Of a DNA stretch of 64,000 nt, positions 18,803 to 27,446 are shown piece after piece; the stretch's first letter is position 1, and the number at the start of each line of letters is the position of its first letter. The translations under genes and the position numbers were made by a program. The stretch comes from Acidovorax sp. 69. Its GTDB lineage: Bacteria > Pseudomonadota > Gammaproteobacteria > Burkholderiales > Burkholderiaceae_C. Where the stretch lies: contig NZ_PGEP01000001.1 in the NCBI RefSeq assembly GCF_002797445.1, positions 1,673,001-1,737,000 of the forward strand. The letters run 5' to 3'. The notes below the pieces were generated by a model. That model was not told the DNA's origin and searched no databases. It saw only the letters and a list, made by a program, of their open reading frames with translations.

Positions 18803-20230
18803 ATGCCAGTCACCTTTGTATCCCAGACCATCACCGAGCTGCACCGCGCCGGTGCAGCCAGCGACGTGTTTGCCGGTAGCCACCCGTCCATGAAACCACC
18901 CCTTGTGCCTTCGTTCGTGAGCCAGCGCGTCGCTATTGGCCTGCCCGAGGTAGCCGAAGTCGACGTTGTGCGCCACTTCACGCGCCTGAGCCAGGAGTCG
19001 CACGGTGTGGACAACGGGCCTTATCCGCTCGGGTCATGCACGATGAAGTACAACCCCAAGCGCAATGACGAACTCGCTCGACTGCCGGGATTTATCGACG
19101 TGCACCCGCTGCAGGACACCGACACGCTTGCCGGCGTGTGGGAGATGTACGAACGCCTGCAGGGCATGATCTGCGAAGTCACGGGCATGGATGCTTGCTG
19201 TCTCGCGCCTGCGGCTGGCGCGCACGGCGAGTTGGCCGGTTTGCTGGTGATTCGCGCCCACTTCGCGCACAAAAACAACCGTCGCCCAATCGTGCTCGTG
19301 CCCGATTCCGCACACGGCACCAACCCGGCTTCCGCTGCGATGGCCGGCTTTGAATGCCGCATCGTGCCCTCCGACATGAAGGGCCGTGTTGACATGGTCG
19401 AGCTGCGCGCGATGCTCACACCCGATGTGGCGGCCTTCATGTTGACTAACCCGTCCACGCTAGGCCTGTTTGAAGACCAGATCGTGGAGATTGCCGACAC
19501 CGTGCATGCCAACGGCTCACTGCTTTACTACGACGGTGCCAATTTGAACGCGCTAATGGGCATCGTGCGCCCAGGCGATATGGGCTTTGACGTGGTTCAC
19601 GTCAATGTACATAAGACCTTCTCCACCCCCCACGGTGGTGGTGGTCCAGGCGCGGGTCCTGTGGCCGTGAAGGCTGAGTTGGCCGACTATCTTCCCAGCC
19701 CCTTGGCTGTGCGCAAGAACGGTGTGGCCCATCACAACGATGCCCGACCGCTTTCCATCGGTCGCATGAAAAGTTTTCATGGCCACGTCGGTGTGTTGCT
19801 GCGCACGTATGGTTACCTGCGCACCATGGGCGGCGCGGGCCTGCGCGCTGCGTCTGAGAACGCCGTGCTGAATGCCAACTACCTGCAGCACCAACTCGCG
19901 CCGATGCTGCCGCCCGTCTACAACCAGTTTTGCAAGCATGAAACGCTGTTGTCTGGCGAAAAGCTCAACACGTCCGCGCGCCAATTCGCCAAGCGGTTGA
20001 TCGACTACGGAATTCACCCGCCGACCCTGGTAGGCGCTGGCTGTGTCTACTTTCCGGGTGACCTGAAGTCGGCGATGCTGATCGAGCCGACCGAGACGGA
20101 AACCAAAGCCAGCCTCGACTACCAGGTCGGCATCTTCCGCCGCGTGTTCACAGAAGACGCGACGAATGAAGCTTTGGTGGAGAGCGCACCGCTCAGCCGC
20201 AAGATCGCTCGTATCGATTTGAAAAACTGA
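18803..20230 (+). CDS. gcvPB: Glycine decarboxylase P-protein-like, subunit 2 (GcvPB type, PLP-binding)
   Basis: 475 aa. ATG 18803 follows an AGGAG site at 18791 inside the gcvPA end. The PLP-binding lysine is intact in VNVHKTFSTPHGGGGPG and the GcvPB hallmarks NGPYPLGSCTMKYNPK and DSAHGTNPASAAM are present. The subunit should decarboxylate glycine as its PLP Schiff base. With no H-protein nearby, either it uses the housekeeping H-protein or its product is released, for example as methylamine (inference). asnB follows after 9 bp. Confidence 0.88.
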   Translation: MPVTFVSQTITELHRAGAASDVFAGSHPSMKPPLVPSFVSQRVAIGLPEVAEVDVVRHFTRLSQESHGVDNGPYPLGSCTMKYNPKRNDELARLPGFIDVHPLQDTDTLAGVWEMYERLQGMICEVTGMDACCLAPAAGAHGELAGLLVIRAHFAHKNNRRPIVLVPDSAHGTNPASAAMAGFECRIVPSDMKGRVDMVELRAMLTPDVAAFMLTNPSTLGLFEDQIVEIADTVHANGSLLYYDGANLNALMGIVRPGDMGFDVVHVNVHKTFSTPHGGGGPGAGPVAVKAELADYLPSPLAVRKNGVAHHNDARPLSIGRMKSFHGHVGVLLRTYGYLRTMGGAGLRAASENAVLNANYLQHQLAPMLPPVYNQFCKHETLLSGEKLNTSARQFAKRLIDYGIHPPTLVGAGCVYFPGDLKSAMLIEPTETETKASLDYQVGIFRRVFTEDATNEALVESAPLSRKIARIDLKN

Positions 20231-20239
20231 AGGACTGCC

Positions 20240-21994
20240 ATGTGTGGAATTGCTGGCGTAGTGAACGCCATGGACGTGACCAAGGACGACGTCTGGAAAA
20301 TGATCGATTGCATCAAGTACCGCGGCGTCGACGAGCAGGGCGTTGAAGCTCTCGGGCGTGCGGTGCTGGGCCATGCACGACTTGCCGTAGTCGATCCGGA
20401 AAATGGCATGCAGCCTATGAGCAGCACCGACGGCAAGGTTTGGGTCGTGTTCAATGGCGAGATCTTCAACTTCATCGAACTGCGTGAACAACTCAAGGCC
20501 AAGGGCTACAAGTTCAAGTCGCGCTGCGACACCGAGGTATTGGTGCATCTATGGTGCGAAAAAGGCGAGAAAATGCTGACCGACCTCGTTGGCATGTTCG
20601 CCTTCTTCATTTGGGATCAGCGCACCGAGACCGGCATGCTTGCGCGCGACCGCCAGGGTATCAAGCCCTGCTTCTATGCGCCGTATGAAGGTGGAATGGC
20701 CTTCGCCAGCGAAATGAAGGCGATCCTCGCCTTGCCCAAATTCGAACGCAAGGTCAACGAGACTGCGCTGGGCAACGTCTTCACTTTCAACTATTGCCCC
20801 CCGCCTGAGACCTGCTTCGAAGGCATCCGTCATCTGCCACCAGGCACTTTCATTCGTTATGGCGCGGACAAGTTCTCTGAACCTGTGCGTTACTGGAGTT
20901 GGCCGCTGGACGGCCCGCGCGTGGATGCAACGCAAGAAGATCTGGAAAACGCGCTGGACGAAGCCATCCGCCTGCAAATGCGCTTTGATGTGGACGGCGG
21001 CCTGTTGCTGTCGGGTGGCGTTGACTCGTCTGTGATCGCAACGCGCCTGGTGCCGCAGTGGAATCGGCCGCAGTTGGACGCCATCGGCCTGCGCATTGAG
21101 GACAAGGGCTTCTCAGAATATTCCTATGCCCAGCGTGTGGCAGCCGACCTGGACATTAACCTCACGGCGTTGGACATCCGCCCAGCCGATATTCCCGAGA
21201 TCGCTCAGCAGGTGGTGCGCCATGCTGAGCAGCCGCACGGCGACTTTTCGTTCTTCCTGTTTTTCCTGCTGTCGCGCCAGGCGCACCAGCAGGGCAAGAT
21301 TGTGATGTTCACGGGTGATGGTCCCGACGAGGTGATGCTTGGCTTCCGCCACAACGAACAGTTTTTCTCAGAGATGACTCGCGCCAACTTTCCAATGCGC
21401 AGCTACTTTGACCTCATCAGCTATACGACGGAGAAAGACCGTCGCCGGATGATGAGCCCGGAATTTTTCCCGCACACCCAGGGTGCGCTCGACAAATTCA
21501 TGAGCATCATCGAACCGTTCAGCGACCTCGAGCCGATGGAGCAGGTAGCGGCTTATGAGCTTACCGCGCTCATGCCCGGCAATAACTCTGTTAAGGGCGA
21601 CCGCATGGGCGCCTGCTGGTCCATCGAAGCCCGGGCGCCGTTCCTGGACCACCGTGTGAGCGAGATGTTTGCGCGCCTGCCGGTGACGTCAAAGTTTTAC
21701 CGGGGCGTTGGTAAGCATTTCCTCAAGCAGATGGCCGAGCGCTACTTTGACCACGACTTCGTATTTCGTCCCAAAACCATGCCCACCCTCCCGATCGGCG
21801 AGTGGATCAAGGGCCCGCTGTACACCTGGGCGCGTGACATCTTGGCGCTGCCGGACGGAGGCCGCTTTGACAACAAGGAACTGCACGTCATGCTGGACGA
21901 ACATCGCAGCGGCCTGCATAACCACACCAAGCAACTGCGTACGCTTCTCATGACCAAGCTCTGGCTGCAGGAGTTCTTCCCGCAGACTGTGTGA
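20240..21994 (+). CDS. asnB: AsnB-like glutamine-dependent amidotransferase
   Basis: 584 aa. ATG 20240 after an AAGGA site. Cys2 of MCGIAGV is the class II glutaminase nucleophile. The usual RGPD motif reads RGVD (residues 28-31). The synthetase half has the ATP PP-loop SGGVDSS at 258-264 and the TGDGPDE motif. Family members make asparagine or amidate other carboxylates; an AsnB-like WbpS amidates a uronic acid in Pseudomonas O-antigen synthesis. Lying inside a glycan operon, this copy may amidate a sugar acid. Free asparagine synthesis remains possible. Confidence 0.85.
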   Translation: MCGIAGVVNAMDVTKDDVWKMIDCIKYRGVDEQGVEALGRAVLGHARLAVVDPENGMQPMSSTDGKVWVVFNGEIFNFIELREQLKAKGYKFKSRCDTEVLVHLWCEKGEKMLTDLVGMFAFFIWDQRTETGMLARDRQGIKPCFYAPYEGGMAFASEMKAILALPKFERKVNETALGNVFTFNYCPPPETCFEGIRHLPPGTFIRYGADKFSEPVRYWSWPLDGPRVDATQEDLENALDEAIRLQMRFDVDGGLLLSGGVDSSVIATRLVPQWNRPQLDAIGLRIEDKGFSEYSYAQRVAADLDINLTALDIRPADIPEIAQQVVRHAEQPHGDFSFFLFFLLSRQAHQQGKIVMFTGDGPDEVMLGFRHNEQFFSEMTRANFPMRSYFDLISYTTEKDRRRMMSPEFFPHTQGALDKFMSIIEPFSDLEPMEQVAAYELTALMPGNNSVKGDRMGACWSIEARAPFLDHRVSEMFARLPVTSKFYRGVGKHFLKQMAERYFDHDFVFRPKTMPTLPIGEWIKGPLYTWARDILALPDGGRFDNKELHVMLDEHRSGLHNHTKQLRTLLMTKLWLQEFFPQTV

Positions 21995-22057
21995 GCCTCA
22001 CGAGAAGCAGGGGCAAGCCTTCAGAAAACACGCTGGGTAGAAACGAAGAAAGAGACC

Positions 22058-23377
22058 ATGAAAGAGTTCGCCTCGAAAGAGTTTGATTACTACCTGGCGC
22101 AGTTTGTCGACATCCATGGCCGGCCCAAGGCCAAGCTGGTGCCGGGCAAGCATAAGGAGATGATCTTTGGAGCGGGCGCAGGCTTCGCAGGCTTCGCCAT
22201 TGCAGGCATGGGTATGGGGCCGCATGGCCAGGAGTTCATGGCTGTAGGTGATAGAGCCGACGTGCGCCCAATGCCTTGGATGCCCGCCACAGCTGTCGTT
22301 ACCTGCGATGGCCACGTGAATGGCAAGCCGCATGCGCTGGATTCTCGCGTGGTCGCTAAAAAGGCGCTGGCGGCTTTCCGTGAGGTGACGGGGCTCGAAT
22401 TTTTTTCAGGCTTGGAGCCGGAATTCTTTCTGTTGCGCAAGGATGACGCAGGCAGTTACGTTGTGGCCACCGAGTCGGAGTCGTTGGACAAACCCTGCTA
22501 TGACTTCCGCCATCTGTCCACCGTCTCGCCCTTTTTGATGCAACTGCAGTCTGCCCTCGCTGAGGCGGGTATTGATGTCTATCAGATTGACCATGAAGAC
22601 GCCAACGGTCAGTTCGAGATGAACTTCACCTACGCCGAAGGACTAAAGACAGCGGACAACCTGACCTACTTCAAGATGGCAGCACAGGCAATTGCCAAGA
22701 AGCACGGCATGCTGTGCTCCTTCATGCCGAAGCCGTTTGCCGAGCGCTCGGGTAGCGGCCTGCACATGCACATGTCAGCCGGAAAGACGTTCGGCGACAA
22801 TGCGTTTGAAGACGCGTCTGATCCGCTTGGCATGAGCTTGTCGCCGCTGGCCTACCAGTTCTTGGGCGGGTTGATGGCCAATGCGAACGCGCTCACGGCC
22901 ATTGCCGCGCCTAGCGTAAACAGTTACAAGCGGCTGGTGAAGCTCGGCTCGCGGTCGGGGGCGACCTGGGCGCCGATCAACATCGCCTGGGGCGACAACA
23001 ATCGCACGGCGTTTGTTCGCGTCCCTGGCGGGCGGCTTGAATTGCGTCTGCCGGATGCGGCGGCCAACCCTTACCTGCTTACTGCCGCGATTATTTACGC
23101 GGGCCTGGACGGTATCAAGCGCAAGTTGAGCCCTGGTGAGCCGTGCAACGAGAATCTGTATGCGATGAGCTCTGCTGAACTTGCAAAAAGAGGTATCAAA
23201 CGCTTGCCGACTTCGCTGCCAGATGCGCTGGACTCCTTGGAGCAAAGTACCGTACTCACACAGGGCTTGGGCGAGGCCTTCGTGCGCGAGTTCCTTCGCG
23301 TGAAGCATTCGGAATGCGACGACCTGATGCACAACGTGTCGCCCGCGGAATTCCGCCGCTACGTTGACTTCTTCTGA
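22058..23377 (+). CDS. glnT: GlnT / type III glutamate-ammonia ligase family (GMAS-like)
   Basis: 439 aa, complete; ATG 22058 after GAAGAAAGAG. It reads as the GlnT family that includes gamma-glutamylmethylamide synthetase: VDIHGRPKAKLVP, GAGFAGFAIAGMGMGPHG, GLEPEFFLL, YQIDHEDANGQFEMN, SFMPKPF and NSYKRLV. Catalytic Glu and Asn/Arg motifs (DNNRTAFVRVPGGRLELRLPD) are kept. It ligates ammonia, or methylamine in GMAS, to glutamate with ATP. Placed between asnB and the amidotransferase genes, it could supply glutamine or an N-methyl analogue as nitrogen donor. Sequence alone does not separate the two substrates. Confidence 0.85.
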   Translation: MKEFASKEFDYYLAQFVDIHGRPKAKLVPGKHKEMIFGAGAGFAGFAIAGMGMGPHGQEFMAVGDRADVRPMPWMPATAVVTCDGHVNGKPHALDSRVVAKKALAAFREVTGLEFFSGLEPEFFLLRKDDAGSYVVATESESLDKPCYDFRHLSTVSPFLMQLQSALAEAGIDVYQIDHEDANGQFEMNFTYAEGLKTADNLTYFKMAAQAIAKKHGMLCSFMPKPFAERSGSGLHMHMSAGKTFGDNAFEDASDPLGMSLSPLAYQFLGGLMANANALTAIAAPSVNSYKRLVKLGSRSGATWAPINIAWGDNNRTAFVRVPGGRLELRLPDAAANPYLLTAAIIYAGLDGIKRKLSPGEPCNENLYAMSSAELAKRGIKRLPTSLPDALDSLEQSTVLTQGLGEAFVREFLRVKHSECDDLMHNVSPAEFRRYVDFF

Positions 23378-23445
23378 GCATCGGCCTGGCTGGTCGCCGG
23401 GTACATGCCATGGCTGCAACCACCCTGTGTGATGCGCGTTGGGCA

Positions 23446-24645
23446 ATGAAAAAAATCCTCTTCGTCACCTACGGCAGTGGCCACGTGCGTATGGTTGTCC
23501 CAGTGGCGCGCGCGCTGGCAGCCAGTGGTCTCGCGCAGGTCCAGGTGCTGGCGCTGACTACGGCAGCGCCCGTGGCCCGTGACGCTGACCTTGACGTACT
23601 TCAGTTCAAAGATTTCATTAGACCCCGAGATTCTGATGCGCTAGCGCATGGTCGCCGACTGATGGCTTGCATGAGCGGGCCGATAGCTGATCCGGCAGAG
23701 ACCGAGGCCTACTTGGGCCTCTGCTGGGCAGAGCTCGAGGAGGACGTGGGGCCGCAGGAGGCCGCACGCCGCTATGCGCGCGATGGCCGTCAGGCCTTCC
23801 TGCCACTGCGACTTTTGCGGCGCATCCTGATGCAGGTCGCGCCCGCAGTCGTCGTGGCGACGAACTCACCGCGCGCCGAGCGTGCGGCCCTCATGGTGTC
23901 AAGGGAGTTGGGTCTGCCTTCGGTCTGCATGGTGGATTTGTTCTGCCTTGACGAGGTGTGGATCTGGCAGCGTGACTTTGCCGACCGCGTGTGCGTGCTC
24001 AATGACGCGGTGCGGACGTTTCTCATCACCGAAGGTCGCAATCCCGACGAGGTGAGCGTCACTGGTAACCCTGCCTTTGATACGCTGGGCGATACAGCCA
24101 GCGTCATTGCCGGGAGCTTTCTTCGCAAAGAACGCGGCTGGGAAAGCAAAAGGCTGCTGCTTTGGCCAACGCAGGTCGAGCCTGCCTTTCACCCATTCAA
24201 TGGCCATGCCGGCAACCCGCAACTGCCGGCGATGGCGCTGGCCGAAGTCGTTGCATGGGTGATGGCGAGGCAAGACACCGTCCTCTGCGTGCGCCCGCGC
24301 GCTGGCGAGACCCCGCCTTCATTGCCGCAGGATGCTCGGATCGTTGTCGTGGACCAGGAAACACCGCTGGCGCAGCTTTTGCACGCCGTGGACGTAGTCG
24401 TCACACTCAACTCCACTGTGGGTCTGGAGGGGCATCTTGCGGGTACGCGACTGGTCCAGGTGCTGGGCTCGGTGTTTGATACGGCCATGCCGCTCAAGAG
24501 CTATGGCGTGGCCGACGAAGAAGCTGTGCTGGGCAGCATCGGCTCCGCGTTGGATCGGGTCGTCAGGCTGCCACGCGCGGCGGGTAGGCAACAGGCGGGC
24601 CGGGCCACCGGCCGCGTGCTTGAAGTCATCCGCAAGTTCCTATAA
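23446..24645 (+). CDS. GT-B-fold glycosyltransferase-like protein
   Basis: 399 aa from ATG 23446 (MKKILFVTYGSGH); an in-frame ATG at 23410 would add 12 residues, and neither has a ribosome site. The N-terminal Rossmann-like stretch with GSGHV, the second half LLLWPTQVEP and a donor-site-like segment LHAVDVVVTLNSTVGLEGHLAGT suggest a GT-B fold resembling CDP-glycerol or UDP-sugar transferases and NeuC-like epimerases. I do not recognise a specific family. It is the only candidate for attaching the nonulosonate sugar in this cluster, apart from the initiating transferase. Confidence 0.55.
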   Translation: MKKILFVTYGSGHVRMVVPVARALAASGLAQVQVLALTTAAPVARDADLDVLQFKDFIRPRDSDALAHGRRLMACMSGPIADPAETEAYLGLCWAELEEDVGPQEAARRYARDGRQAFLPLRLLRRILMQVAPAVVVATNSPRAERAALMVSRELGLPSVCMVDLFCLDEVWIWQRDFADRVCVLNDAVRTFLITEGRNPDEVSVTGNPAFDTLGDTASVIAGSFLRKERGWESKRLLLWPTQVEPAFHPFNGHAGNPQLPAMALAEVVAWVMARQDTVLCVRPRAGETPPSLPQDARIVVVDQETPLAQLLHAVDVVVTLNSTVGLEGHLAGTRLVQVLGSVFDTAMPLKSYGVADEEAVLGSIGSALDRVVRLPRAAGRQQAGRATGRVLEVIRKFL

Positions 24646-24714
24646 TTCGATGGAGGTCGCTCGAAACGTTTTTCACTGCCAGATCCTACTTGGCCACCTC
24701 TGATTCAGCCTTCT

Positions 24715-26031
24715 ATGTCATTCATCAAATCCCCAGCCCCCGTCGACCTGTCCGACTTTGACGCGAGCGACGACGAGGCCAAGGTCAAATACGGCCTGCC
24801 GCGCTATGTGCATTTCTGCAAGCAGTGCGTGATCTCTAACCAGCGGCCCAATTCGGCTGTGGAATACCAGCACACGAAGGGTAGCAAGAAGGCCACCATC
24901 GCGTTTGATGATGAGGGTGTGTGCGACGCATGCCGCTACGCAGACCAGAAGCACAACAGCATCGACTGGAAGGAGCGAGAAGACCGGCTGGCTGCACTGT
25001 GCGACAAGTTCCGTAGCAAGTCCGGCTATGACTGCCTGGTGCCTGGTTCGGGTGGCAAGGACAGTTTTTACGCCTCTCACGTGCTTAAGACGCGCTTTGG
25101 CATGCACCCGCTCACGGTGACTTGGTCGCCGCACCTCTACACCGAGTGGGGCTGGAAGAACTTTGAGTCGTGGATTCACGCTGGCCATGACAACTACCTC
25201 ATGACGCCCAACGGGCGCATCCATCGGTTGCTCACGCGGCTGGCAGTCGAGAATCTGTTCCACCCGTTCCAGGCCTTCATCTTTGGGCAAAAGTCGCTAG
25301 CGCCGAAAATGGCCATCCTGCACGACATTCCTTTCGTTATCTACGGCGAGAACGAGGCCGAATACGGCAACCCGATCGGCGACACCACCAGCGCCAAGCG
25401 CGACTGGTCTTACTTCACCTCTTCGAACAAATCAGAGATCTATCTGGGTGGCACATCGCTGGACAGCCTGTATACCGACTTTGGCGTTGAAGAGCAGGAC
25501 TTGCTACCTTATCTGCCGGCCGACCCGGCACAGATCGAGCGCAAGAACATCGAGGTTCACTACCTGGGCTACTATCTCAAATGGCATCCGCAAAGCTGCT
25601 ACTACTACGCGGTGGAGCATGGCGGTTTTGAGGCATCGCCCGAGCGCACGCCGGGTACATACAGCAAGTACAACAGTATCGACGACCGCATCGACGACTA
25701 CCACTACTACACGACCTTCATCAAATTCGGCATTGGCCGCGCTACATATGACGCTGCGCAGGAGGTTCGCTCGCGTGATATCACGCGCGATGAGGCGGTA
25801 GCCTTGGTGCGCCGCTACGACGGCGAGTTCCCCGAGCGCTTTGTGGATGAAATTTTCCGCTACCTCAGCATCACGCCTAAGGACTTTCCTAAGGCATCGA
25901 AGATGTTTGAGAAGCCCGTGATGGACCGCGCGCACTTCATGGCGCTGGCCGACAGCTTCCGCTCTCCGCACGTGTGGAGGCGCGAGGCCGACCAGTGGAA
26001 GCTGCGCCACTCTGTTTTCGATGGCCGCTGA
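24715..26031 (+). CDS. N-acetyl sugar amidotransferase (WbpG/PseA-like PP-loop enzyme)
   Basis: 438 aa, ATG 24715. The ATP-pyrophosphatase loop PGSGGKDS is at residues 110-117, and two Cys pairs, C35/C38 (CKQC) and C70/C73 (CDAC), look like a zinc site. The family (WbpG, PseA, WbuX, PtmG) converts an N-acetyl group on a sugar to acetamidino using ammonia from a HisH-HisF pair. Genes for exactly that pair follow, making the assignment strong. The target is probably the nonulosonate or its precursor. The FGVEEQDLLPYLP and YHYYTTFIKFGIGRATYDA segments are well conserved in the family. Confidence 0.9.
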   Translation: MSFIKSPAPVDLSDFDASDDEAKVKYGLPRYVHFCKQCVISNQRPNSAVEYQHTKGSKKATIAFDDEGVCDACRYADQKHNSIDWKEREDRLAALCDKFRSKSGYDCLVPGSGGKDSFYASHVLKTRFGMHPLTVTWSPHLYTEWGWKNFESWIHAGHDNYLMTPNGRIHRLLTRLAVENLFHPFQAFIFGQKSLAPKMAILHDIPFVIYGENEAEYGNPIGDTTSAKRDWSYFTSSNKSEIYLGGTSLDSLYTDFGVEEQDLLPYLPADPAQIERKNIEVHYLGYYLKWHPQSCYYYAVEHGGFEASPERTPGTYSKYNSIDDRIDDYHYYTTFIKFGIGRATYDAAQEVRSRDITRDEAVALVRRYDGEFPERFVDEIFRYLSITPKDFPKASKMFEKPVMDRAHFMALADSFRSPHVWRREADQWKLRHSVFDGR

Positions 26032-26043
26032 AGCGCATCAGGC

Positions 26044-26799
26044 ATGACCCGATTGCGCATCATTCCCCGGCTGGACATCAAGGGCTCGAACCTTATCAAG
26101 GGCATCCGTCTGGAAGGCCTGCGCGTCGTGGGCGACCCGAGCGAGTTCGCGCTGCGCTACTACGCCGAGGGCGCAGACGAAATTGTCTTCATGGACATCG
26201 TCGCCAGCCTCTATCAGCGCAACAGCTTGGCCGAAATCATCAGCCGTGCGGCCGATCAGATTTACATCCCCATCACCGTGGGTGGTGGCATCCGAACGCT
26301 TCAGGATGTGAACACCATGCTGCGCTCAGGCGCTGACAAGGTGGCCATCAACACCGCTGCGATTGCGCGGCCCGAACTCATCTCCGAGGTCTCCAAACGC
26401 TATGGCTCGCAATGCATGGTGCTGTCGGTGGAGGCCAAGCGCACTGGGCCAGGGCGGTGGGAGGCCTACACCGACAACGGGCGCGAGCACACGGGTCTTG
26501 ATGCTATTGACTGGATTGAGCGGGCAGTAGCACTGGGTGCGGGCGAGGTGTTACTGACCGCTGTGGACCAGGAAGGCACGCGCAAGGGGCTGGACATCGA
26601 ACTGCTAAAGGCTGTCAATGCGCGCGTGAGCGTGCCTGTGATCGCCAGTGGCGGCTTCGGCCCGGTGGAGGATCTGAAGCGCGCGGTCGACGTCGGTACC
26701 TCCGGCATCGCGATTGCCGACGCGCTGCATTGGCGGCGCATGACGGTGCAGGAGATCAAGCAGCATGCGCATCATCAGGGTCTGGAGGTACGGCAATGA
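26044..26799 (+). CDS. hisF2: HisF-like ammonia-channel subunit of a sugar amidotransferase (HisF2)
   Basis: 251 aa, ATG 26044. The (beta-alpha)8 barrel of HisF is clear: IIPRLDIKG, ITVGGGIRTLQDV, VAINTAA, VIASGGFGPVEDL. Asp11 is kept, but the second cyclase Asp (D130 in T. maritima and E. coli HisF) is Glu130 here (LSVEAKR). The Arg/Gly-rich loop 1 of histidine-pathway HisF is altered. This argues against imidazole-glycerol-phosphate synthesis and for a structural ammonia conduit feeding the PP-loop amidotransferase upstream. hisH overlaps its stop (ATGA). Confidence 0.88.
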   Translation: MTRLRIIPRLDIKGSNLIKGIRLEGLRVVGDPSEFALRYYAEGADEIVFMDIVASLYQRNSLAEIISRAADQIYIPITVGGGIRTLQDVNTMLRSGADKVAINTAAIARPELISEVSKRYGSQCMVLSVEAKRTGPGRWEAYTDNGREHTGLDAIDWIERAVALGAGEVLLTAVDQEGTRKGLDIELLKAVNARVSVPVIASGGFGPVEDLKRAVDVGTSGIAIADALHWRRMTVQEIKQHAHHQGLEVRQ

Positions 26800-27446
26800 A
26801 CGCGCGGTCGGTGACGGTCATCGACTACGGCATCGGCAACCTGCTGAACGTGGTGCGTGCCTTGCAGCATTGCGGTGCTGACGTTACGGTGGTGGACCAG
26901 GCCAGCCAGGTGCAGGATCTACCTGAGCGTCTGGTGTTACCCGGCGTGGGTGCCTTTGCCGACGGTATGCTGGAGTTGAAGACGCGCGGCTTTGATGATC
27001 TGGTCAAGCGCTATGCGGATGCGCAGCGGCCCTTCTTGGGGATTTGCGTCGGCGCTCAGATGCTGTTCGATGTGGGCGAGGAGTTTGGAGACACGCCGGG
27101 TCTGGGGCTTATCCCTGGCCGTGTGCAGCCGGTGTCTGTTTTCGGCGCTGACGGCCAGCCGCACCGCATTCCCCACATTGGTTGGAGCGCTCTCACACTG
27201 CCGCCCGCGCGTGCTGGGTGGGAGGGGGGCATCCTCTCTTGCGTGCAGCCCGGTGAGCCCATGTACTTTGTGCACTCGTTTTCGCCCGTGCCCACGCACG
27301 AGGAGCACCGTCTGGCCGACACCTTGTATGACGGCGTGCGCATTTGTGCCGCCGTCGCGCGCGACCATATCTATGGTTGCCAGTTTCACCCGGAGCGCAG
27401 CGCGGCTCATGGTCTGTCCGTTCTTTCGGCCTTTCTGGAGCTGTGA
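26796..27446 (+). CDS. hisH2: HisH-like glutaminase subunit of a sugar amidotransferase (HisH2)
   Basis: 216 aa, start overlapping hisF2. Class I glutamine amidotransferase triad intact: Cys84 in LGICVGAQMLF, His198 and Glu200 in CQFHPERS. It hydrolyses glutamine and sends ammonia through HisF2. No other his genes are present, which supports a glycan role. If the donor were gamma-glutamylmethylamide from the GlnT-like enzyme, the same chemistry would deliver methylamine (inference). The next start overlaps by one base (TGATG). Confidence 0.9.
   Translation: MNARSVTVIDYGIGNLLNVVRALQHCGADVTVVDQASQVQDLPERLVLPGVGAFADGMLELKTRGFDDLVKRYADAQRPFLGICVGAQMLFDVGEEFGDTPGLGLIPGRVQPVSVFGADGQPHRIPHIGWSALTLPPARAGWEGGILSCVQPGEPMYFVHSFSPVPTHEEHRLADTLYDGVRICAAVARDHIYGCQFHPERSAAHGLSVLSAFLEL

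Noticed and set aside
26044..27446. hisF-hisH as histidine biosynthesis genes
   Set aside because: No other his genes, altered HisF catalytic Asp and direct coupling to a PP-loop sugar amidotransferase point to a glycan role.
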